In this document: piece after piece, positions 53,999 to 64,000 of the stretch
How the letters are laid out: each line of letters starts with the position of its first letter
How positions within the stretch are numbered: position 1 is the stretch's first letter
Source: Dirofilaria immitis
Lineage: Eukaryota; Nematoda; Chromadorea; Rhabditida; Onchocercidae
Assembly (NCBI GenBank): GCA_024305405.1
Contig: JAKNDB010000068.1
Location: 5,323,501 to 5,387,500, forward strand
DNA: 64,000 nucleotides
Direction: 5' to 3'
Translations under genes and position numbers: made by a program
Notes under the pieces: model-generated
The model's input: only the letters and a program-made list of their open reading frames with translations
Database searches by the model: none
What the model was told of the DNA's origin: nothing

Positions 53999-56900
53999 AT
54001 GTCACCATATGGGTTTCCACCAATTGAATCGTCAGCTGATCATCCGGTTTGTTTATATGAAACAAATGGTCGATTAATTTATGGCGCTGAAGAAGAATTA
54101 CGTGAAATGGAAGGAAATGCATTGGTTCGTTAAATATTAATTCTTCGAATTAATTGTACATTTTAATGACTATTTTCTCTGTTTATTACACACTAAGAAA
54201 TCGAATAATTGACTACTTTAATTTATTTTTGTTCCTAAATGGTTTGTAATTTATCTCTTATAATTAATTCTTTGATTAAAAAATTCTTTTCTTTAATCGG
54301 ACTGTTTTTACAGTTCAGTTGTGAGCAATTTTTGATTTTTAAGTAATTAATGTAAAATGATTTTTCCAATATATATGTAAAACAAGTAAATAATGTTTCT
54401 TTGTTTTGATATTGTTTCAAAATTAACGATAAATAAATCTGTCAATTTATAAATGTCCGTGAAATAAGGAAGACGAATGTTAATTTGTATATAGCGTAGA
54501 AACATTTATTTCTAAAATTTCATGATTTACTACTAAATTGCTCGTTTGCTGAAATAGAAAATATTCTTCTCATTTACTCGATTGAAAAAATCATTAAAAT
54601 TGTATCATCATTTTGCACTGACAAATTTACAAAAATGTTGATGGAATCAGTGAAAATGACAAATGGTTTTAGTTAAGTACATTTCCAAAAATTGAAAAAG
54701 AACTGCTGAACGGATTGCAACAGTCATTGTCACGTGATAACATTCGCGAAACTTTTGCAGATGGTCAACAAAGCCGATTTCAACAAGTCTTAAATAGTTG
54801 GTTAGTAAGCAAAATTTTCAGCATTACAGTGATAATTTCTTGGAATTAATGAATTTTTTTTAAATTAAAAAGAGGAATTGTCATTAAACAAATATATGTT
54901 TGATATGATAGAAATTTTAGGAGATTGAGATTAGTAATTCAATGAATTGCCCGTTTACTACATCATTGTGCTTCTTAATTTTGCAATGATTTTGAGGACA
55001 GCCAAAAGTATTGATAGCCTGGTTGGCTGTGTTAGGAATGCCGTAAATGGTACTATTCTCTACAGTGATTGGCTTTCATCCGCAAGTCGCGCCTTTAATA
55101 AAGCTCAAACTGATATCACTAATGCTTTTACAAAATCCGAAGAAAGCCTATCTGATTCCATCGTGCAGACTTCATCTACTTTAAATTGGTAACGTTTTTA
55201 AAAGCTAATTTAATTAATAATAAGATTCCCATTGACCTCAGATTTTCCGAATCAAGCAGTTTCAACTGTGAAGCCATTCTATATTAACGTTTACACTTAT
55301 CAGAAGTTTTGATTTTGTTTGAGTTCTTAGGTATATTTTATCATGTGAACCGAAAATTATCCGCGATTCATCATTTCAGGTTGACGAACTGGGTTCGTTG
55401 TATTGCAGTACATAATGGTGGCCATCGAATTGCGGTGTGTCAAAATAACGATTACATTAGGATTTTTTGTTGCGGTTCTGATCGATCCCCTATTACATTG
55501 AAGCATCAATGTCAGCAGAATGTAACTGATATGGCTTGAAGTAAATGCAATCATTTCTTTTTCCCATTAATGATTGGTAAATATAAATTTTCTGAATTAT
55601 TTTGATATTCATTTTTGATATTCAACATGAAATTTTACTGGAACAGTTTAACAGTATGATTCTTTTAGAAGGGCTAAGGTTTATCAGTCTCATGAATAAT
55701 CTATTTCATTTAGACCCTTTGATCGTATGGTATTAGCAGTCGCTTGTTCCCGCGCTGTGTTAATTTGGAGACTTGATAAACAAAACTTGAATGTCCGGTT
55801 GGTCGAATTTATTTTATTAAGTAGTATTTATAAGTTTTCCGATTGAAAGTGTCTTATACAGTTTTATTTTCAGACCATCAGCCAATTGCGCAGATGTTAT
55901 CACAATGTCATCACTTGCTCCAATTATACAATGTTTTTGGGATTCTGTTTTTGATCAAGTTTTATTTGTTATATCAGCATCGTCATCATGCTTGCAGGTA
56001 TTTTTCTTTCTTTTAATTAAATAGTATTTACAATCATTTCGACTAATCAGTAATAATAGTTATAGAAATTTTTGAAAGAAAAATTTATCTTTGACATTTC
56101 TGTTTTTGATCTCTATATGTATTTTTTTTGCATTATTTTTTATAGATTAATACCTTTGATTCAATACAGCTATCATACCACTTCATATCTATGCAGTTTT
56201 TTTGCATAGATTATATTTTCTTCTTGTTTGCATCGATAAAAACGATTTGAGACTTTCTGGCGAACATTTTTTCAGAAAAAGAATACAAAAATTTCCGATA
56301 CATTATTGCTATCATTAACATAATAGATTAAAGATTAAACATTTTGATGTGTTAAGAACATGAACTTTGAATCCAGTATTGTTACATAATAAATGCATTA
56401 GTTTCTGGACTAAGTATTATTATACAATTAGTGCATTAGGTTCTGGATACAAGTAATGGTGAAAGCGAACTAGTTGGTTCGTGGGCTGGCAGTCATATTC
56501 GTCATGTATGGATTTCCCTGATGGTGATAAAATAGCTGTTGCGTATGACGGAAATATCATAAGGTATGAGGATTATTGAAATATTCAATGAATTATTCAA
56601 TTTAATTTAATCCGTCTTACTATAAATATCTGTTCTTACTATTAATTTGCATTTTTGTTTTTGAAGTGTTTATGATCGGCATTCGTGGCATGAAGAACGA
56701 TGGAAAAAATTGAAAGGAGTTTGTATGGCAGCAGCATGGACTTCCTTAAGTGATGTGTTTTTTTGCAACAAGTAATGAGCCCTGTATTCGTGCTATTCAT
56801 TTTGTTAAAAAACTACAAAATGTGACGAATGATCGGTAATTTTCTCATCTAAATTAGAAGGCATGGATATTTCTTTGATATGCGAATTATAGATAGCTAT

Positions 56901-58836
56901 TTTTGGAGCGATTTAAAGTTTTTGCGAAATTATCCTTCAGAATTTCAAAATTTGTAAAATTTATTGAAGTTTGGACTCCTTCTTTTAAGTAATTTTGTAT
57001 TTATATGAATTCAGTAGCTTTAACATTGCTTTTTTTGTTGGCCTCTTCGCCTGCTTTTATAGATTTCTAAAATCTTTTAAATAGTTTACATAATATGCTA
57101 AGGTTAAGATAAAGTGGTAAATTATTCTTTATGTAGCATCTAAAATGATAATTAGAGAATTAAGCGTCCATTAACTTATGCTTATTTTGTGTTAATCTAA
57201 TTGATTCAATCAAAATTTATATCATCCACTCATATCTATTCCATAGCTTTTGCAGATTATCGTATGGATCGGAAGTTGCTGTTCCTGTATATGATCTTTC
57301 AGAAATGGTATTAGAACAACATCTCGGTAGTAATAGAGGTAATAGTAGTAGTAGTACATGCAACATCAATGGATATATTCGTGATATGAAAATTTCACCA
57401 GATGGGCAGCGTGTCGCTGTTACTTTCAATGGTAAAATAATTTGCGCATTATAAATTAAGACTTTAATCCTTGACATTTACAGTTAATATGATTGCTTTT
57501 TAATAATTAATTTAATTGTTGCTGTAGTATGGAAAAGATTTTTATGCTTCATATAACTATATTAAATAACCACTTCTGAATAATTATATTACGTTGCATT
57601 ACGAAAGTTTCGCACAGGAATTTTGCATGGACTAACCTTGCGTTAACATTTTTGATACAAGGTTATCGCTTATTTCATTAATAGTGCCTAATACATGAAC
57701 ATTTTGTTTTCTTGTTTGAGAAAGTAAAAGTTCAATATTGATAATACGGACCATTGATATAAGTAAGTGAAATTGTTTTGAATTATAGCAAATCCAGCGA
57801 TTATTGCTTTGTTTGTGGTCGAAACGATGCCGTCATTCTTTTTGCTCCTTGTGGATTGATAAATAGTGCAGAAAATTTTGGAACAGCTACTATTTTATCG
57901 TTTTTCCGAAATTTCAATATGGCTCGTTACTAATTATTGTAAGTTTATGATTATGATGAACGTTGCGGAAAAGATTTGGATGAGGTTTTGTGTAAGTTAG
58001 ATAATTAGACGTCATGAAGAAGCATTCCAGTTGACACTTGAATAAGAGAAAATGTGCTCGCAAATTGCGAGACTCGTTTCCATCTTTCTGAAATGACTTG
58101 GCGTGACGACCCTGGCAGGACTCGAACCTGCAGTCTTCGCTTTAGGAGAGCGACGCCTTATCCATTAGGCCACAGGGCCGATTGTTGATCATCTTAATAA
58201 AATCGATCAGAAATCGGAATTTTTCAGTTATGATTAGGATTTTTTTAAAGAGTTTATAGATAGCAATATTGATTGATTTAGTTTTTTTCAAAGAATGCCT
58301 TTCCAGTTACAGATATTTGATTAACTGATGAATTTCAGTGATCTCTTTACCAAAAACTTTAGCTCTTGGTTTGGATATGACATCACAGCAGATCACGTTC
58401 TTTAGCATATAATTACTGTTACTAATTTTTCTATTGACATAATGCAATATAAAAAGTATAGGGGCATTTTCATCCGGTTTATTTATTTAATTTACGAAAA
58501 AAATTATAGGTTTGGTCTACTGGAAAGATGCAATACATTCCGCTATTGTATGGTTATCTTGCCAGTGAAGGAGTTCATTTAAATCGGATCAAGATAGAAA
58601 AATTAGTAGATGAAATATCATCAGAGCAGTTATTGATTCGAGAGTCACAATTATCTGAAAGGACAATTTCAAGAAATAATGCTCAAGCGCAAGAAATGGA
58701 ATTAAGTAGTAATTGTAGTTATAGTGAAGAGAATAATAAAAATTCAGCAGCAACGTCAAGTGTTAATATAGAATTGTTCTCTTCAATGGGATTATACGAT
58801 TTACTAGCTCTGAAAAATGCTGAGAAAGCTAATTGA
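53999..58836 (+). CDS. AAAS: Aladin (AAAS), WD-repeat nuclear pore protein
   Basis: Eleven exons: 53999-54124, 54673-54804, about 54950-55188, 55380-55540, 55714-55797, 55874-55997, 56440-56563, 56667-56835, 57256-57431, 57789-57938, 58510-58836. Aladin is a nucleoporin on the cytoplasmic face of the pore, anchored through NDC1. Aladin-like landmarks: VCLYETNGRLIYG near the start, LTNWVRCIAVHNGGHRIAV, LKHQCQQNVTDMAW, MVLAVACSRAVLIWRLD, PDGDKIAVAYDG, DMKISPDGQRVAVTF, PCGLINSAENFG and VWSTGKMQYIPLLYGYL. These are the WD blades in order. Frame breaks occur at 55538 (GG to G, making a false stop), about 56505-56507, 56758-56764 (one T too many), 57839-57843 and 57912-57914. The 5' part of exon 3 cannot be read in one frame and its acceptor is unsettled. 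Confidence 0.87.
58107..58179 (-). tRNA. tRNA-Arg (anticodon CCT)
   Basis: A 73-base cloverleaf on the minus strand. The acceptor GGCCCTG pairs with CAGGGTC with one G-U pair; the D stem is GCC/GGC; the anticodon stem is TCGCT/AGCGA around the loop CTCCTAA; the T arm is GCAGG-TTCGAGT-CCTGC. The anticodon CCT reads AGG (Arg). A and B box promoters are intact (TGGCCTAATGG, GGTTCGAGTCC). There is no intron. The gene sits inside the last intron of the aladin gene (57939-58509), transcribed in the opposite direction. Confidence 0.97.
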
Positions 58837-61800
58837 TATTGTTAACTGATTCATTTGTATAGTAAGCCTTTGTCAATCGATCAATTAAGCTAGTTATCAA
58901 AATTTAAACTTTCTGATTTTTTTAGTCATGATAAATTAATTTATTTTTTTCTTTACCTTCTATACATATGAAAAATATGCCTTATTATTAAATTACTCAT
59001 GAAAGAACTACCTATAATAAATCCTAAATTTTGAAAGAGATTTATTGGTTTTTCTGAACTTCATCTAAATTCTTTGAAATTTTTTTCCATTTCATTTTGT
59101 TTTCTTTTCCTTTTTTCATTCTTCATTTCTTTTTTAAAGTTTGACAGAAGGATGATTCAAAGAACTTACAGTGGGATTTTTATTTAAAAGATTGATAAAT
59201 TAATCTTCATTGTGTATTAATGTATATGATTTTTCATTGTAAAATTTTCAAATGATAAAATAACCGTATGATTTTAAGTGAAATAATGGTAAAATAACAC
59301 AGTAAATATAAAATAAAATTATCTGTGAATTTTCATACGTAATAGAACGACAGTGGAAGAATCACAATTTAAGGTTTATTTTTGTTTTTTTTTTTTTTTC
59401 ATCTTACTAATAATTCTTTTATTTGTAGCTTTTTTTAAAAGAAAACATGTCAAAATAACTGCGTATCAGCGATGTATCAATTTTTCCTATCAGTATCTAT
59501 TCACTGATCTATCATCTGTTTCATTTTGTAACGAATGATAGCAGAGGAACTATTAGCAAGTGGTAAATTTGCTTGCCTGTTAAAATGCATATCGTTTTCA
59601 CAAGTCAATAATATTGCTTAAGCACGAAAGGCAGCATTATCGCTGTTCCCATTGATCAACAACAACTTTCAATTTACAACTTATTACCAACATTTATCGA
59701 TCGAAATGATTAAATGGTTGTCCTTAAAATATATTTCACCATTATGATAATTTGCTAATGCTATTAAAACAAGAATAAAAAGAATTGTGTTAAAAATACA
59801 CGATTAATCGACTAATCCATTATCTTATTTTACATCAGTTGATAATAGTGTCATTTGATATCAATGAATGCAATTGCCAATAAATGAGCAAACAGTGAGG
59901 ATCTACAGTTATTATAATATTTTGATGGTATCATAATAATGAGTAAGTGGCTTTCTTTAGTGTATATTTCTTTTTTTAAATAAGCTATTGATTTTATTTT
60001 GCGAATAATTTTGTAAGGATATAATTCTCATATGTTTGTGAAATACGATGTTTGAATAATATTTATTTAATTCGAATTAGAAAAACAACTTTTATTACTA
60101 ATATGATTGGTAGTTTTGGATTACAATCGATCGCAATCTCTAAGGACGATATGATTCTTTATTTTTTGTAAACCACAATTAACTACGAATATTATAAGAA
60201 AAAAACTTTATTTTTAAATATTATTGAAAATAAAAATGTTATACATAGAACTTGAATTATTAAAAACTTTCAGCCAAAATCAAATGATTAAGCATTTGTA
60301 AATGATGAACAAATTGATATTAGTATTTTGCGACATTTTATTGCTTCATATTTAAAACTTGTCTTATTTATTTTTCTTTACTTCTCCTAAACTTGTTATA
60401 ACAAATGCTATTTACTTTATATTATCTATTATATTTCAAACATTTATATTTCTCATTTCTCTGCCAGCTCAATTCTCTAATAAATTTTCGTTTTGTTTAT
60501 TTGAGATGTTGTTTATTTTTTTTTAATTTCCACCACATCTCTAAATTCAATTATGTTTTTCGATCAGCACAAGAAATTGATAGGCATTTGGAATAATATT
60601 ATTGCATAATATTTTAGAATTATTAATGTTATAGTTTTTCATTTTTTTTAATTTTATTTTATAAGATAATTTAAAATTTAATTTTATGGGATAATTTATT
60701 TTTATAAAACCTTTCTAAAATTTTATTTTCATAATTTCCAAATTCATTTTTTTAATCCTTTTTCTTCCTTTCTCTCCTTTTTACTTTCAAAGAAAAAATG
60801 TACAATACTTTTGAAAATTATGCAAATACAGCTAATGTTCATCTTCGGAAAATCGGAAGCAAGATATGTGGAAAAAATTATTCCGGATGAATAATTCGTC
60901 AGCAGAGCAATTGAATGTAATAATAAATGTACTTCGAAGTATAGTTGGTACATGAGGTAAAGGCAAATAAGAATAAATAATAATCCGTAGAACCAATAAA
61001 TCGGTAAAATCTATATGCATATGTACTACAAGATTGTTTGAACATTAATAATAGATTTTGCAAAAAGGAAATTGTAAACTTCTGAATTTCATATCTTTCT
61101 TTTGTTAACTTTTGTTTCCGGCATTCTTCATAAATTTAAAATATATTGAATTTAATTGTTTATATGTATAAGAAGTAAATTGTTTACTAATTGAAGTTTA
61201 CATATAATATAACTGAAATGATTAACATATATGCTCAAAGTAATCTACTACAATCTATGATGTAGAAAAAGTATTTGAAATGATCGAATTCTATTATAAA
61301 TCAAATGTTTTTTATATTGTTAAATATTAACTAAATTATAATTTAAATTAAAAAGAAATTTAAGTGGTATAATCTATTTAACAATTTCTACAATAGCATT
61401 TTTGCATAATTTGTTTTTAAATTATTCCAAATTATCACTTTTGAAAAACAAAAAGCAAAAACAAAAATTGAATAAAATGAAAAGAGGCATTTAAATTAAT
61501 ATTATTATATTTACAATCCATTCTTCTTTTAATCATTTATTAATCAATCTATGGGTCAACGGGAAAAGCGGGTCATCATTTAAACATCCGTAAGAATGAT
61601 GATTTAGAAAAAGATGTACCTTTTACCAGTAACAGTGATCAGCAGAGAGTGATCAAATGAAGGAACTTTGACCAATATATAAATATGTATGTATGTTTAT
61701 ATATTTGTATATTCTCCAATATGCCTATTTGTCCACGTTTAGTCGTATTTCCAAATATCAACAATCATTATAAGACATGGTTACATCAATTTACATAAAT

Positions 61801-64000
61801 CTACAAGTAAACCAACTGATTAATTATATTATAAATAAACAGCGATATCTATGTATAGATTAATTTATAAGTTAATTTATTCTCCTAAAAATGATTATAG
61901 TTGATAATCTTTGAGCATATTGTATTTTGAAATATAAATATAAGAAACTTTCACCAAAATATTTCGCCCTCTTATTTTTTCCTTTTAAAAAAATGAAAAA
62001 GTTGGACATGCTGTTTTTGGAAATATTTAATGATAATATAAATTTCATTTTTCTTCTTTTGTCACAATCTTTTTTCCTCTATTTTGTTTTAACTTTATGT
62101 TTTGCATAAGTCAATAATGATTTTAATGATAAATTTAATTTTTTAATTATCCTTTTATACATTTCTTATTTTTGAAATAATTTTTATTAAATTCCTTTCC
62201 TTTCCTTTGTTTATCTGATAATTTTAATGTATTACTGTATTACTGAAACAGTAATACTTCTTTAAATATATTGACGATTTTTCATTAAGCATTCTATTTC
62301 TTTCTTTCTAACGATATTATTTTATTATAGTTTATAACGCTAAAAGTACCGCTTCCAGTTATACAATTTGTTTACTTTTTTTTTATTTTTTGAATGATTA
62401 AATTTAATCTGTGATATATGCATATTAAACAAATGCAATTAAATATTATAGAATTATTTCTATTAAGATTATTATTTTTTTAATTTTATAAATATAAAAA
62501 TCTTTTGATATAAATTGAAAAGTTTTTTGATCTACTATTTATGAATATTATAAATGACTAAACAATATATTATTATAACTATGAAACGATGAAATGGAAA
62601 CTTTCGGATAGCTATCTAATAAGAATATTTGCAAACAACATTTAAAATAGTCTTAACTTGAGCAAGTTGATTAACATATTGGAAAGCTTTTGATAATTAA
62701 TCATTTAAACTCTATCTAGTTCAGGGTTTAATCTTTGTATAATAATATATTATTTAAATTAATGTTTCGTTTGTTAAATTTATCATTTCTTTTTTGGTTT
62801 TAAGAAAAAATGAAAAGTTTAATGAGAAATTTATAACATTATTTCTGTAATAATAATCGATAAGGATATATTTATCCATGTATATATAAACATAAAAACA
62901 TTTGGTGAATTTAAGTGGCCCGTTGAAGAAGAAATATAAAGGATAATTTAAATTAAATTGTTAATTTTTTTTCAACTAATTATTTTAAACGATTTGATTC
63001 ATTTTCTTCTTTTTTTCATCCATCTATTTCAATAAAAATTGAAATTATTATTATCTGTAATAATAAAAATTTATATAAGTTTTGATTTCATATTTTTATC
63101 AAAGAATTGAAATAGTAATTGTAGAATCATATTGATATATATATATATATATATATATATATCAATATGATTGTAATCATATTGATCTCAATTACTTTTT
63201 TTTTAACGGACGCAGTTTTGAAATTAAAAAAATTCATTTGCACTTTCATCAATTATTTATTTATACCTATTTTATTTGTAAGATTATTTGAATATTTGTA
63301 AATATAATGTATAAGTAATTGAGTAATTCTATCCAAGTATATCAATTCCTGAATAGTTAGTTGAGTTGATTTATTTAAGTGGGTAGATAGATGGATAGAT
63401 GGGTTTATAGTTGGTTGATTGGTTGGTTAGTTCGTTGAATTTCGTCCGTCCCATTCATCTCACCCCAAAGGAGAAGAAGAAGGAGGTGAGTCAGTTGGTT
63501 TGCTATAATTCCCGTTAAATTTAGTTCTTAACTATTTTTACTACTACAACAATTGCTACTACAATTACAATAGCAAATTATTATTGTTTAATGTTTTAAT
63601 CGCCTATTTATTTTAACAACGATTATTTGCTTAACATTAATAAGAAATGTTGACTTAATTTCTAGCATCACTTCTTATTGTTTTCTTAAATGTTAACTTT
63701 TAGCATCACTTCATATTGTTTTGTTGCAATTGTTGTTATTGTTTTTACTATTATTATTTGCTATGTTTATTACTAATGCATGCATTGACAATAAAACTTG
63801 CATTGTTGAAAACTTTGATTAAGATAACGAGACAAAAGAAAAAGAAGAAGGATTAGAGAAGGAAAGAAAATGTGAAGCATTTTGTCGTCATCATTATTTT
63901 CTTTCTAAAATCCATATACCACCTTATCAACATTTCTTCCCTTATCCCTCTTATTCCAACTTTATTTTATATTATAAAGTTTTAAAATTTAATTTAGAAC
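58837..64000. other. Gene-free right flank
   Basis: About 5.2 kb with no supportable exon. It holds a less AT-rich island near 61550-61680 with a small hairpin (61573-61602), an AT palindrome (63125-63172), a GGTT/GTTG-rich patch near 63405-63440, and a possible donor-like site near 63490 that could belong to a gene beginning beyond the window. The 3' UTR of the aladin gene occupies the left end. Confidence 0.5.
63125..63172. repeat. 48-base perfect palindrome with AT core
   Basis: AATCATATTGATA, then (TA)n, then TATCAATATGATT: a perfect palindrome about 48 bases long that could extrude as a cruciform. Part of the arm (AATCATATTGAT) recurs immediately to the right, from about 63176. Confidence 0.9.

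Noticed and set aside
1..64000. CRISPR arrays, insertion sequences, bacterial operons or viral genes
   Set aside because: Nothing of the kind was seen; the window is intron-rich eukaryotic DNA. The only regular array (44-bp unit) lacks variable spacers.

Overview
The window is eukaryotic and almost certainly nematode nuclear DNA. It is extremely AT-rich, genes are split into many short exons by introns with nematode-style T-rich acceptors (TTTCAG/TTTTAG), and one gene is a close match to the nematode vesicular GABA transporter UNC-47. High intron density with long AT-rich intergenic DNA would fit a spirurid/filarial-type (clade III) worm, but that placement is inference. I rebuilt the genes exon by exon from splice sites, reading phase and family motifs, because the exons are too short for simple ORF calls.

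Layout, left to right. 1-3.5 kb: no gene. 3.5-6.95 kb (-): annexin, 6 exons. 7-14.4 kb: no gene, with a 44-bp tandem array and a long inverted repeat. 14.4-22.1 kb (-): nucleoredoxin-like protein, 11 exons. 22.1-32.2 kb: a 10-kb gene-poor stretch with a G-rich block, a 300-bp GTA/GTG array and other simple repeats. 32.2-39.0 kb (-): DDX24/MAK5-type DEAD-box helicase, 17 exons. 40.3-42.6 kb (+): globin-like protein, 4 exons. 42.9-44.5 kb (-): ribosomal protein L15, 5 exons. 46.4-51.9 kb (-): UNC-47/VGAT, 9 exons. 54.0-58.8 kb (+): aladin (AAAS) nucleoporin, 11 exons, with a tRNA-Arg(CCT) on the opposite strand inside its last intron. 58.8-64 kb: no gene seen. The helicase/globin and unc-47/aladin pairs are head to head; globin and rpl-15 are tail to tail. 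The genes are otherwise unrelated: two (L15, DDX24) belong to ribosome synthesis, and I see no operon-like pathway cluster or novel multi-gene system.

The most striking observation is technical but important. All seven protein genes contain one or more isolated single-base frame breaks, mostly in short homopolymer runs. In most cases the splice phase on both sides shows that exactly one base is missing (one case has an extra base). About seventeen such breaks, including one in the essential ribosomal gene rpl-15, point to base-calling or assembly errors rather than dead genes. I treat the loci as functional genes with a faulty consensus.
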